Assembly (NCBI GenBank): GCA_964016985.1
Contig: OZ024830.1
Span: forward strand, 80,750,386 to 80,814,385
Direction of reading: 5' to 3'
DNA from: Anodontia alba
Lineage: Eukaryota > Mollusca > Bivalvia > Lucinida > Lucinidae
Length of the DNA stretch: 64,000 nucleotides
Part shown: positions 10,333 through 21,289 of the stretch, piece after piece
How positions within the stretch are numbered: position 1 is the first letter of the stretch
How the letters are laid out: every line of letters starts with the position of its first letter
Translations under genes and position numbers: made by a program
The notes under the pieces: generated by a model
Databases searched by the model: none
What the model saw: only the letters and a program-made list of their open reading frames with translations
Told to the model about the DNA's origin: nothing

Positions 10333-10691
10333 AGAGTCGAACTTCAATGGCTCGAACATCTTTGGGACCGTGGAGATTTGTTCGAGATATTGGTAGTTCG
10401 AGCCACTGAGGGTAAATCATGGCACCAGGTCAGGAAGCAAACAGCGATAATTTAGGGAAATCTTTTCGATTTTCTACACAAGAATTGTATGTTGAGTGTA
10501 ATCATTAGAATCGCCTCGAAGAGGCGATTCTAATGAGTAAACACAACATACTATTTCGTGATAAAATAAGGAAATTTCCCTAAATATTTGTTTTCTTATG
10601 CTGTCGGAAGAATTTCGTAGGGTCCCAAAAACGAGTTCGAATTAGCCATGGTAAACGAGCCATCGGTGTTCGAGCTATCGAGGTTTGACTT
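10333..10691 (+). mobile_element. MITE family C, copy 2
   Basis: Ends AGAGTCGAACTTCAATGGCT and TATCGAGGTTTGACT. The hairpin core at 10488-10553 is nearly perfect, with tip GAATCGCCTCGAAGAGGCGA. The segment TAAATATTTGTTTTCTTATG (10581) supplies the empty-site reference for the nested family A copy at 52015. Confidence 0.8.
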
Positions 10692-10805
10692 TAGTATGTC
10701 TTCGAACATCTGCACCAAGCGAAAACTCAGATCAGCCTGCGTACCCGTTGATCGCCTGAGAAAAACTAGATCCTTTGTTATCCAAAGAGCGTCTGATAAA
10801 GATTG

Positions 10806-11062
10806 ACTGTGTTGGGATTTAACGACACGTCAACCCTTGTAGGTCATTTTGTCTCACAGAGATAGGGAGAAAAGAGGTAGAAGAGATAGCAGAAGAGATG
10901 AAAGAGAATGTCAGGGAAGAAAGAGGAACAGGAATGAAAGGGAAGAAACAGAAGAAATAAAAACATTCCCCTCTACCCTTACCTGCAAGGATAGCAAGCC
11001 TTGCCAAACTGTAAGCCAATATCAGTTAGACGCCCCGGTGACGTAAGATACACGACACCTTC
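10806..11062 (-). repeat. Interspersed repeat family R
   Basis: Reverse copy of the element at 22343-22637: TAACGACACGTCAACCCTTG, a purine-rich middle (AGAGATAGCAGAAGAGATGA), GCAAGCCTTGCCAAACTGTA and GACACCTTCGTCACACCCCA. Probably SINE-like; no Pol III boxes seen. Confidence 0.7.
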
Positions 11063-11279
11063 GTCACACCCCACCAAAGTCTTTGTTTATACTGCGTAGA
11101 AATGAAGGCTGATTTGTGTATTCCCAGGGTGTATATGCCGTAATGTACAAGTTCTTAGGGTATAACTGACAGTTTTGTGTTGAGGTTTCACGGTCCAGTC
11201 AACCCATTATGGTGATGTCGAGCGCAGTCAGTTTACCTTACCAAACGTTTTCCTGGGCAGGCGTTGTCCTCTAAGCAGT

Positions 11280-11475
11280 TACCCAGCGCTTGTTTGCATT
11301 CTTTGGCCAGAAACTGACAACTGTCTTCTTGAATCAGTGGAAGGGAGAGAATGACCGTAAAAATACTTCATGATCAAACTCCACGAAAGAATGTTGCCGG
11401 ACCTGGCGGGGATCGAACCCGCGACCTCCTTATCACCAGTCGGACGCGCATTCAGCTGTGCTACCAAGGCCTTTT
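11280..11475 (-). mobile_element. tRNA-derived SINE
   Basis: The minus strand has a tRNA-like head at about 11398-11472: A-box-like GGTAGCACAGCTG and a perfect B box GGTTCGATCCC with T stem GCGGG/CCCGC. The downstream body holds GAAGACAGTTGTCAGTTTCT and AAGAATGCAAACAAGCGCTG. The anticodon stem pairs poorly, so it is a SINE head and not a working tRNA gene. Confidence 0.65.
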
Positions 11476-11627
11476 TACTGACACTAATATGAAGTATATC
11501 TATGTAAATTGCAACATTAATGCCCCTACATGTAAAAAGGCACCTTATTACATAAAGAGAATAGATACACTCTTAGGGAAATAAATCTGACATGGAAATG
11601 CTTCCTTTCCTTCTTACTGAGACTAAA

Positions 11628-11839
11628 CCCTTGTCCTGCTGAACCCGGATATACCATGTCTTTGCAAACAGTGAAGATCCAGATCAGTTGGCTTCTAAGA
11701 AGCCATAAAAGCCAACTGATCTGAATCTGCACTATTTGCTATTCAGTATGTGAGTTTATATCAACAATCTGGATCGTAATCTGATTGGCTGGAAATTTGA
11801 AGTGGGTGTGGCACCTTTACTTATTCAGCATTGCAAGGG
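11628..11839. mobile_element. piggyBac-like MITE (family P), copy 2
   Basis: CCCTTGTCCTGCTGAA at the left and TTCAGCATTGCAAGGG followed by TTAA at the right. Hairpin arms GTGAAGATCCAGATCAGTTG and CAACTGATCTGAATCTGC, tip TTCTAAGAAGCC with an extra partial repeat. Confidence 0.75.
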
Positions 11840-11879
11840 TTAAGGAAGAATTTGCTCACTCTGCTCGCATTTTAATTTG

Positions 11880-12831
11880 TTTTCATTAAGAATAGCCATC
11901 GTTTTAGCTCCGGTAGAGCTATTCCACAGGGGGACTGTCCGACGTCCGACCGTAATAGGTCCGTCCTTACGTCCGTCCATATGTCAGTCCGTAAACAAAT
12001 TCTTGTTATCGCATCTCCTCGAGACCACTGGTCGACTTTTTTTGAAATTTGTCCGGACTGTTTCCTTCGTGATCTAGTTGTGCACGCCCAAGCTGGATTC
12101 GGGTCCGTCGACAAATATGGCTGTGGTCTTAGAAATCGCGACTTCCTCTTTACTTAACATTTTAACAATCTCGTTATCGCATCTCCTCCAAGACCATTAA
12201 TCAGATTTGTTTCGAAAACTGTCTGGGATATTTCCCTGGTAGTCTAGTTATGCTGTCCCGAATTTGATTCCGGTCCGTCAACAAATATGGCCGGCGTGGA
12301 CCATCTTGGATTTTCTCATTATCGCATCTCCTCCATAACCGGTATAGACTTTCATCAAACTTTTGCATATGGATTCCTCACAGCCCTTAGATGTGTCTCC
12401 GCGAAACTGATTCCGGTCCGTCGACTAATATAGCCACCAGGCGGCCAGCTTAGAAATCGCGACTTCTTCTTTTCTTAACACTGTTCCAAACTCATTATCG
12501 CATCTCCTCCGAGACCGCAGATTTTTAGCTTTACCGTAGGTAGAGCTTATCCCACATTGAGACTGACCGGCGTCCGTCCATGCGTTCGTCCGTAAACAAT
12601 TTCTCGTCATCAAATCTTCTCCGGGACCACTGGTCGGGATTTTTCGAAACTTGTCTGGGATGTTCTCCTGGTCCTCTAGTTGTGCACGGTCCGTCGACAA
12701 ATATGGCCGCCGTCGGCCATCTTGTATTTTCCCAATACCGCATCTCCTCCGTAGCCAGTGGAGATATTTAGTCGAAAATGTGCATATGTATTCCTCTCAA
12801 TCCCTAGATGCGTCTCCCTGAAATGATTCTT
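11880..12831. repeat. Tandem array family T2, block 1
   Basis: Opens with a head hairpin AGCTCCGGTAGAGCT, then GTCCGTC-rich DNA. Units alternate between two half-units: TCGCATCTCCTCCGAGACCA...GTCCGTCGACAAATATGGCC and TCGCATCTCCTCCGTAACCA...CATCGACTAATATGGCC...TTAGAAATCGCGACTTC. Each pair is about 330 bp. The head is repeated near 12529, so two arrays may abut. The long ORFs on both strands are shadows of this array. Confidence 0.75.
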
Positions 12832-13110
12832 CATCACGAAAACATACCTATATAATTTTGACCCCCTTAAACCCCACTTTTATATAGTAAAACTGGGGTT
12901 TACAGGGGTATACATTATTTTTCTTATTTCTGCTCAAAAACATAGATTGTGGGTACTCGTTAGAACCGCCTCGACGAGGCGGTTCTAACGAGTACCCACA
13001 ATCTATGTTTGAGCAGAAATATGAAAAAATATCAGAATTTTTATCTGAAAATTTTCAATTTTTTGGTGGTAAAATTTTCAGTATATTTTAATAGGCGTGT
13101 TTTCGTAATG
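12832..13110 (+). mobile_element. MITE family A, copy 2, nested in a T2 array
   Basis: Intact copy with a near-perfect 66-bp core. It interrupts the T2 phrase ATGATTC..GTCCATCGA; an uninterrupted T2 unit at 19277 reads ATGATTCCTGTCCATCGACT. Comparison gives no duplicated or lost base. Confidence 0.85.
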
Positions 13111-13700
13111 GTCCATCGATTTATATGATTGAACGGCGGCTCTCTTAAAATTCTCGAATTCTCCTTTTACCTTAGACATTTATATCCCGTTATCGCATCT
13201 CTTCCGAGACTACTGGTCAGATTTTTTCGAAACTTGTCTGGGATGTTCCCCTACTGACTTTGTGCACACCCAAATTTCATTCGGACCTGTTGACAAATAT
13301 GGTCGCCGTCAACCACCATGGATTTTTCCCGTTATTATAGCTTCTCCCTAACTAGGTTAGGAATCTCATTTAAACTATGCATATGAATTCCTCTTAGTCC
13401 TTCAAATGTCTCCGTGAAAATGATTTCAGTCCATTGACTTATATGGCTGCCAGACCGCCATCTTAGAAATTGCAACTTTTTTAAAAAAAATCTCCCCTCC
13501 CCTCTCCTCCCCTCCTCACCCCTATTACTATCTTGTTATCGCATCTACTCTACTGGTCATATATATTTTTTCGAAACTCTCCCTTCTATCTTGGCCTATC
13601 CTTGCTTGGTAGGCTCGGGTGGGATATCAAAGGGGAGTGTAGGGTAGGGTACAATGGGGCATAGCATTGCAGGCAAATGCAAGTCAACTTAAAATATAAC
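13111..13700. repeat. Array family T2, block 2 and tail
   Basis: T2 half-units continue, then a CCCCTCC-rich stretch and the tail TTGGCCTATCCTTGCTTGGTAG, GTAGGGTAGGGT, GGGCAAATGCAAGTCAAC, AATATAACTGTATTTAG. The same tail is found at 14400-14590 and 20340-20540. Confidence 0.65.
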
Positions 13701-13711
13701 TGTATTTAGTA

Positions 13712-14055
13712 CAGTGAACCCTCGTTACAACGACAGCATTTATTCCAAAAGATGTTGCTATTAAACTGAATTTGCTGTTGTAAAGAATCCTTAATGGACA
13801 AAATGATATGTGAGAAAGACCTTGTTTTATTCCTTATTTCCCCATAGAACATATGTTTTGGATATTTGTTAGAATCGCCTTAGTGAGGTGATTCTAACAA
13901 ATATCCAAAAGATATGTTGCTTGAAGTTTAATGCAATATTCTTGCATAATTTCTCATTAGTTGTCAACTCTTGAGCGAAGGGTTCTTGACATTCAAATTG
14001 TCATTGTGACGAATTTTGTCGTTATATCGAGTATCGGTATAAAGAGGGTTGACTG
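13712..14055 (+). mobile_element. Tigger/pogo-type MITE family D, intact, TA target
   Basis: Starts CAGTGAACCCTCGTTACAAC and ends ATAAAGAGGGTTGACTG, flanked by TA on both sides. Hairpin core 13856-13917 with arms TTTTGGATATTTGTTAGAAT and ATTCTAACAAATATCCAAAA. The T2 tail at 14567 reads TATTTAGTATCAAATC with no insert, so the empty site confirms a TA duplication. Confidence 0.88.
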
Positions 14056-14600
14056 TATCAAATCTATCGCTTTTCTTTACTTGCCTCAACTTTTAAATAA
14101 AAAAGTAATACGATAGAGCAACTGTTTCCTTGGAAACTCTGGTTTCAAAACTTGTCTGTGATGCTGCCCTTTGTGGTCTGCATTTGCACGCCCAGATTTG
14201 CTTCCGGTCCGTCAACAAATATGACCACCGTCTGCCTTCTTGGATATTTCACTTTCCCCGTAATCAGTAGAATAATTTTGTCGAAACTTCGAATATAGAT
14301 TCTTTTTAACCCCTAGATGGGTATCCCCGAAATTAATTCCAGTCTGTCTACTAATATGCCCTGCCCTACCCAACCCGACCCGCACTGCCCTACACATTCC
14401 CCTCCCCTACTACTATCCCTATTCTTACCTAATCCTACACTTCTAGCCTGGCCTATCCTAGCTTGGTAGGGTAGGGTGGGGTAGCAGAAGGGAGGGTAGG
14501 GTAGGCTAGAATAGGGCATTACATCGCAGGGAAGGGCAAGTCAATTGAAAATATAACTTTATTTAGTATCAAATCAACCTTTTCTCTTCACTTGCCTTAC
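14056..14600. repeat. Array family T2, block 3 and tail
   Basis: One unit with CCGGTCCGTCAACAAATATG, then a region of CCTACCC on one side and GGTAGGGTAGG on the other that can fold back, then the T2 tail. The TAGGG-like runs look telomeric but are irregular and internal. Confidence 0.6.
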
Positions 14601-14621
14601 CTTTTAAATAAAATCGTAGCA

Positions 14622-14625
<4 letters not shown>

Positions 14626-14680
<55 letters not shown>
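14626..14680. repeat. (TAA)n microsatellite
   Basis: About 18 TAA units; it explains the poly-Ile and poly-Tyr ORFs. Confidence 0.97.
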
Positions 14681-14682
<2 letters not shown>

Positions 14683-14971
14683 TAATAGAGCGACTGTTTC
14701 CAAGGAAACTTTGGTTTATAAATTGTAAATGGTGTATTTCTCTGATGTTCATGTTTTTTATTATTGCATTTATGAAAATTGTATATAGTGATCATGAATC
14801 GGATATAATTATCTGCTGACAGCTTTTACGGGTCACATATTCGCCAGATCTTTTTAATGAAGACTAGGGGTGAGTTTTTGGTCAATGCAGTATATCAATA
14901 GACATCGAAATTATACATTGAGAAACAGAAATCACTATCATGTCGTATAATCTAAATAAGAAAAAGACCAG

Positions 14972-15081
14972 TGATTTATGACACTTTTATACCCCGCCAT
15001 ACGATATTGGCGGGGTATTATGGTATTTACCATAATACCCCGCCAATATCGTATGGCGGGGTATAAAAGTGTCATAAATCA
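14972..15081. repeat. Perfect 54-bp-arm palindrome with a 2-base centre
   Basis: The left arm runs TGATTTATGACACTTTTATA, CCCCGCCATACGATATTGGC, GGGGTATTATGGTA; after TT the right arm is its exact complement. It is followed by GTCCGTCCGTCCGTCC and a TATCG..TTGAAACTTGGTGG body, so it is probably the head of a non-autonomous element. Confidence 0.92.
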
Positions 15082-15400
15082 TTGTCCGTCCGTCCGTCCT
15101 TCGTTTCCTAATAACTCCTCCTACATTTTTTATCGTTGAAACTTGGTGGACAGTGAGACCATTAGGTGGTACATCGCATATTGTTTCGAGGTTACCATAC
15201 AACAAATTTTGATAGTTATACTTTTTGTTAACAATTTTTAGACTTGATTTTGTTTCCGGATACTCCTCCTTCAGTTTTCATCCGATCGAATTGAAACATG
15301 GTGGAGAGTAAGACGTCCGTCCATCTGTCCCTCCGTAACACTTTCGTGTCCTCACTATATCTCCTGAACCCTTAAAAGATTTTCATTGAACTTTGAACAA
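15082..15400. repeat. GTCCGTCC-led bodies between palindrome and satellite
   Basis: Two related halves, each with ACTCCTCCT, TTGAAACTTGGTGGACAGTGAG / TTGAAACATGGTGGAGAGTAAG and GTCCGTCC. Likely the heads of array-carrying elements. Confidence 0.5.
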
Positions 15401-17845
15401 ATGTTCGCCTAAATGAGACGATGTGAAGAATCCATCTCAACCATGCCGATTCAAGGTCAAGGTCACAATTGAAAGTCACGAGTTTGACCCCTTGAATTTC
15501 GTGTCCGCTTCATATCTCCTTTATCCCTGGAAGGGTTTTCATTAAAATTTGCTCAGATGTTTGCCTCAGTAAGAAAATGTGCAGAATCCATAACACAGCC
15601 ATGCTGACTCAAGCTCAAGGTTACAATGGAAAATCACGAGTAAGAGCCTTGGATTTCGTGCCCGCTCCATATCTCCTTTACCCCTAGAAGGATTTTTATC
15701 AAACTTAATTCAAATATTTGTCTCAGTAAGACAATGTGCAGAACTCATACCACAACCATGTCGACTCAAGGTCACGGTCACAGTTGGTCACGAGTTTGAG
15801 CCTTGAATGTTGAGTCCGCTCCATCTCCTTTATCCCTGGATGGAATTTCGTAAAACTTTGGTCAAATATTTGCCTCGGTGAGACGCAGTGCAGAACCTAT
15901 AACTCATAACTAAACCATGCCAACTCAAGGCCAAGGTCACAACTGCACACAACTGAAGGTCACAAATTTGAGCCTTAAATTTTGTGTCCGCTCCATATCT
16001 CCTTTACCCCTGGAAGGATTTTCATTAAACTTTGATCAGTTTTTGCTCCGTAAGACAATGTGTAGAACCCATAACATAACCATGCCGACTCAAGATCAAG
16101 GTCACAGTTGAAGGTCTCGGGTTTGAGCCTTTAATTTAGTGTCCACTTCATGTCTCATTTACCCCTAGAAGGACTTTCATTAAACTTTGGTCAAATGTTC
16201 ACCTAAATGAGACATTATGCAGAACCCATTAATCAACCATGCAGACTCAAGGTCAAGGTCACATGAGATTGAGCCTAAATTTCGTGTCTGCTCCAGATCT
16301 CCTGTATCCCTGTAATGATTTTCATTAAACATTATTTGAATGTCCGCCTCTATGAGATGAAGTGCAGAACATAATTATAACTCAACCATGCCGACTCAAG
16401 GTCAAGGTCACCACTGAAGGTCACGAAATGAGCCTTGAATTTCGTGTCCGCTCTATATCTCCTTTATCTCTGGAAGGCTTTTCATTTAAATTTTGTCAAA
16501 TGTTTGCCTCAGTAAGACAATGTGCCGAACCAATACCTCAACCATGCCGACTCAAGGTCAAGGTCACCTTTTGAATGGCACGAGTTAGAGCCTTGAATTT
16601 CGTGTCCGCTACGTATCTCCTTTACCCCTGGAAGGATTTTCATTAAACTTTAATCAAATGTTTGCCTCAGTGAGACAATGTGCAGAACCCTACAACATCG
16701 TATCAAGGTCAAGGTAACAATTGAAGGTCTCGAGTTTGAGCCTTGAATTTCGTATCGCTCCATATCTCCTTTATCCCTTGAAGGATTATCATAAAAAACT
16801 TGGTCAAATGTTTGCCTTAGGGAGACAATGTGCAGAACCGATAACTCAACCATGCCAATCCAGGGTCAAGGTCACAGCTGAAGGTCACAAACTAGAGCAT
16901 TGAATTTCGTGCATATCTCCTTTACTCCTCGAAGGATTTTCATTAAACTTTAGTCAAATGTTCGCCTCAGTAAGATGTTGTGCAGTACTGTTAACTTAGT
17001 CATGCCGATTCAAGATCAAGGTCACAATTGAAGGTCTCGAGTTTGAGCCTTGAATTTCGTGTCCATTCCCTATTTCATTTACCCGTAGAAGGATGTTTGT
17101 AAAACTTTGGTCAAATGTTCACCTAAATGAGGTGGTGTGCAGAACCCGTTAATCAACCATGCAGACTCAAGGTCGAGGTAACAATTGAAAGTCATGGGAG
17201 CCTAAATTTCGTGTCCGCTCCATATCTCCTTTGCCCCTGGAATGATTTTGATTTAATTTTAATTGAATGTTCGCCTCATTGAGATTATATGCAGAACTCA
17301 TATTTCAACCATGCCGTCTCAAGGTCAAGGTCACAATTGAAGGTCGCGTATTTGAGCCTTGAATTTCGTGTCCGCTCTATATCTCCTTTACCAATAGAAT
17401 ACAATATTTGTATCCGCTCCATATCTCCTTTACTTGTAGAAGAATTTTCATTTAAATTTGGTCAGATGTTTGCATCAGTAAGATGATGTGCAGGACCCAT
17501 AACTCAACCATGCCAACTTAAGATCAAGGTCACAATTGAAGATCACGAGTTGAGCCTTTAATTTTATGTCCGGTTCATATCTTCTTTACCCCTGGAAAGA
17601 TTTTCATAAAATTTTGGTCAAATGTTTGCCTCAGTGAGACGATGTGCAGAACCCATGACTCAACATGCTGGCTCAAGGTCACGGTCACAATTGAAGGTCA
17701 CGAATTTGAACCTACCTTTGATATCTCTCCATATCTCTTTTACACCTGGAAGGATTTCCATTAACTTTAATCAGATGTTCATCATAGCGAGTCTAGATGC
17801 AGAACATGTTTCAACTATGCTAACTGAAAGTCAATGTTGAAGGCG
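15400..17845. repeat. 157-bp satellite array, about 15-16 units
   Basis: Unit landmarks in order: ATATCTCCTTTACCCCTGGA, AGGATTTTCATTAAACTTTG, GTCAAATGTTTGCCTCAGTA, AGACAATGTGCAGAACCCAT, CCATGCCGACTCAAGGTCAA, GGTCACAATTGAAGGTCACG and GAGCCTTGAATTTCGTGTCC. The CCATGC(C/A)GACTCAAGG landmark recurs at about 15442, 15599, 15757, 15916, 16081, 16238, 16387, 16543, 16850, 17001, 17158, 17309, 17508 and 17664, giving a 149-165 bp period with one longer unit near 17400. All ORFs here are array shadows. Confidence 0.9.
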
Positions 17846-17869
17846 ATGGGGGATATAGCTGTCCTTCAG

Positions 17870-18450
17870 ACTGCTTTCTTGTGTATCTTAATACCGATGG
17901 TTAGCCAAACAAATATCCATCCATAAGAATATCCAAACAACCGTCCATACATACGTCCGACCGTAAACAGTTTCTTGTTATCGCATCTCTTCCAAGACCA
18001 CAAGTTGGATGTTTCGATACTTCTTCGGGATGTTCCCCTGGTGGTCCATTTGTGGGTGCCCAAATTATGTTCCGGTCCGTCGACAAATAATTCGCAATTT
18101 ATCCTTTGCTTAACAGTGTTATATAGTCTTGTTATCTCATCTCCAAAATCAAGGATCAGATTTTTTTTGGAATCTGTCTGGGATGTTTCCCTAGTAGTTT
18201 AGTTGCAAGTAGCCCAAATTTGGCCGCCAAATATTACCGCCGTTGGCCATCTTGTTTTTTTTTTTCTTGTTGTCACATCTCCTCCGTAACCATTGGAGGT
18301 GTTTCATCAACATTTTGAATATTGATTCCTCGATTCCTCTCTTCCCCTAAATGTGTCTCCGCGAATAAATTCGGGTCCATCGACGAATATGATTGCCAGA
18401 CGGCCATCTTAAAAAATCGCGACTCACTTCTGACTAATAGCGGCCTCTTC
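17870..18450. repeat. Array family T2, block 4
   Basis: Units with TTGTTATCGCATCTCTTCCA, CCCCTGGTGGTCCATTTGTG, TTCCGGTCCGTCGACAAATA and CCATCTTAAAAAATCGCGAC resume after the satellite. Confidence 0.65.
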
Positions 18451-18599
18451 GTAAAACTTTAACCAGTGGGTTGGGGCTTGACGATATGTCTTTGGCTTGC
18501 CCCGCCGTGGTTCAACTATTGGTGTTCATTTACTCTGGCATACAGTAGAATTAGCCATAACTACTCGTCTTTGTTTATTATAGTGATTAATTTGATTTT

Positions 18600-19055
18600 T
18601 ATGTTTTCGCTTTGATGCATTGACTGAGTTGGGAGTCTTTATGCGAACCGAATTTTTATGTATATCTGTATTAAGAGTAGCATCGGGACCAAGAGTGAAG
18701 TTGGCTGGCTGTAAAAGTATTTTAAACCCCACGGTGGTTTACTCTACTGACCGTTCTGAGGCGGTGGTCCCGGTGTTAGTCTTACTCTTTGTCGCTTTTT
18801 AGTTTATTCTACGAGGCGATTTGTTTTATGCCTTACCTTGTGTTATTTAGTTCTTGTGTTTTTCAGTCCTTTTAGCATTGCGATTACCTCGCTTGGGGAA
18901 GAGAGAGCTAATCTTAGTGCTTTTAGTATGCGTGTTCAATTTGCGCTTGTTTGGTTTTGTCTGTTTCCTCTTCCTCTTGGTGTCTGGAAAAGGCTGCGGT
19001 TTGTGATTGTGGCACTCCCTGGACTTTTTCTTACTTTTTTTACCGTTTACTTAAT
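18600..19055 (+). repeat. Repeat with apparent cross-species conservation
   Basis: Reads VASGPRVKLAGCKSILNP, then TVVYSTDRSEAVVPVLVLLF in one frame and ITSLGEERANLSAF, VWFCLFPLPLGVW, LRFVIVALPGLF in others. From memory, near-identical hypothetical peptides occur in predictions from several marine invertebrates. Similarity in more than one frame suggests conserved DNA and not a protein. A shorter relative may lie at 53197-53290 (CTCTTCCTCTTGGTGTC). I cannot confirm this without a search. Confidence 0.4.
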
Positions 19056-20545
19056 ACTGTTACAATCTCGTTTGTATCAACCATCCTCCGAAATCACTGG
19101 TTGGAATTTTTCGAGGCTTGCCTGGGAAGTTCCCCTAGTGACCTATTTGAGAAATTTTGCCGCCGTTTGCCATCTTGAAATTTTCTCGTCATCGCATCTC
19201 CTCAGTAACCTAAAGACGAATTTTGTCAAAATTTTGCGCATGGATTCCTCCCAACCCCTAGATATGTTTCCGCAAAAATGATTCCTGTCCATCGACTAAT
19301 ATGGCCGCCTGACGGCCATCTTAGGAATCGCGACTTCTCCTTTACTTTTCCTGTTACAATCTCGTTATCGCATCTCCTCCGAGACCACTTGTCAGATTTT
19401 TTCAAACTTCAGTTATTTTTGTCTAGTGATCTAACTGTGCACATCTGAATTTGGTCCTGGCCAGACAACAAATATGGCCGCCGTCGGCCGTCTTAGATTT
19501 TTACCGTTTTCGGATCTCCTCCTTGCATATGGATTGCTCTCAATCCCTAGCTGTGTCTCCGCGAAAATAATTCCCATCCATCGACTAATATGGCCGCCGG
19601 ACGGCCATCTTAGAAATCGCGACTTCCCCTTCACTCAGCAAATTAACAATCTTTTATCGCAACTCCTCTAAGACCACTCTTTAGATTTTTTCAAAACACG
19701 TCCGGAATGTTCAGTGAGTGATCTACTTGTGCCCATTCGAATTTGGTTCAGGTCTGTCAATAAGTATGGCTGTCGGCGACCATCTTGGATATTTCTCGTT
19801 ATCGCACCACCTCCGTAACCAGTTAAAGAATTTGTCAAAACTTCGCACATGAATTCTTCTCAACCCCACAGATGCGTCTCCGCGATAACGATTCCAGTGT
19901 GTTTACTAATATAGCCACCAGACGGTCATCTTAGAAATCGTGACTTCCCCTTCACTCAGCAAATTAACAATTTTTTATCGCAACTTCTCTTTAAATTGTT
20001 TCAAAACATTTCTGGGATGTATAATAAGTGGTCTAGTTGTGCCTGCCCGAATTTGGTTCAGGTCTGTCAACGACTATGGCTGCCATCGGCCATCGTGGAT
20101 ACTTCCCGTTATCGCATCTCCTCCGTAACCAGTGAAAGAAATTTGTCGGAACTTTGCACAAGAATTCTTCTCAATCCCCTGCTGCGTCACCGCGATAACG
20201 ATTCTAGACTGTTTACTAATATGGCCGCCAGACGGTCACCTTAGAAATCGCGACTTCCCCATAACTTAACACTGTATGAATAGTGTACCCCTTCCTTCTC
20301 CTATCCTACCCTACCCTACCCCTAGCCCTTCTCCTAGTTCTACCCCTCCTTCTTCTATCCCTATTCTTACCCTACTCTACCTTTCTTTCCTGGCCTATCC
20401 TACATTGTTAGGTTAGGGTGGGGTAGCAGAAGGGAGGGTAGGGTAAGGTAGGCTAGAATGGGACATATCATCATAGAAAAGGGCAAGTGAACTCAAAATA
20501 TTGCTATATTTAGTATCAAAACAACCTCTTCTCGTCATCTGCCAC
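19056..20545. repeat. Array family T2, block 5, with tail
   Basis: At least three 330-bp double units (TGGCCGCC..CGGCCATCTTAG), then the CCTACCCTACC / GGTAGGGTAAGG inverted tail and GGGCAAGTGAACTCAAAATA, TTTAGTATCAAAACAACC. Same order as at 13.1-13.7 and 14.1-14.6 kb. Confidence 0.75.
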
Positions 20546-21011
20546 ACCTTTGTTTCCTGGGAAACTGGTTGAAAGATTTCAAATAATTGGCTGCCTGCAT
20601 GGATTGTTTCCCTTTGCAAATTTGTTGGAAGAGTAACCTTAATTAAAAAAACAAAACAAAAAAAAAACCCCAAAAAACTGCTAGATAGATGGTAAACAGT
20701 GTAGACCCTCTGCTCAGGCCTGTATGCCCAAGTAGTCAGGGTAAATACGGCATGATGGGGAAATAGCCATTGTGCTATATGGGGACTACGAAGGCATAGA
20801 CCAGCTGTACATATTCACTCAGCTTACCGAATCAATAGAACTTCCGTTGCGCGGTTACTGAATCATTAGTGGCCGTTGCATGCCTAATAAATCAATAGAA
20901 CTTGCTTTACATGCTTAATTAAACAACATGTCTTTCGTTGCACGCACTCTGAATCAACAGGTCTTTCGTTACACGCATACTGAATTAATAGGACTTTTGT
21001 TGCACTATGAC

Positions 21012-21162
21012 AGGTGAAAAAATTCTAATCACCAATGCCGCGGCCGGGATCGAACCCGAGCCGTCTGCGAGACGGGCGAACACTTCTACTGCGTCGCTAT
21101 AAAAGCCGGCTTGTACCGCAAGGCAGTACAAGTGTGTCATATAGCTATCACTACTACATATA
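21012..21162 (-). repeat. 3' LTR (minus-strand sense) with tRNA-like unit
   Basis: The tRNA-like part is at 21038-21110, with B box GGTTCGATCCC at 21046-21056. Upstream is a CTTGTACTGCCTTGCGGTACAAG hairpin region (7-bp stem) and downstream is TTTTTT, a possible Pol III stop, near the LTR end. The A box is more mutated than in the other LTR. Confidence 0.75.
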
Positions 21163-21289
21163 TTCCCCCTCCATTTTGAGATTCGTCCGCCAATCTCAAT
21201 TTGAGCAACCACTCAATACCAGGACAACAAGCCTCTCGGGCCACCAAGCCCATCAAATGGGGTTATTTACGTTGGGCGCCAGATGTTCG

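Noticed and set aside
12955..13009. Hairpins as transcription terminators
   Set aside because: They are central parts of MITEs repeated many times in both orientations, in a eukaryotic genome.
14400..14520. Interstitial telomere repeat (TAGGG/CCCTA)
   Set aside because: Runs are irregular (GGTAGGGTAGGCTAG) and not TTAGGG; they belong to the T2 tail.
15917..17840. Series of 60-72 codon ORFs in the 157-bp satellite
   Set aside because: The same peptide recurs with the repeat period and there is no start, stop or splice logic.
18838..19281. 147-codon ORF with hydrophobic stretches, possible membrane protein
   Set aside because: Its second half is T2 array sequence and the first half reads as repeat in several frames, so a real protein is unlikely.
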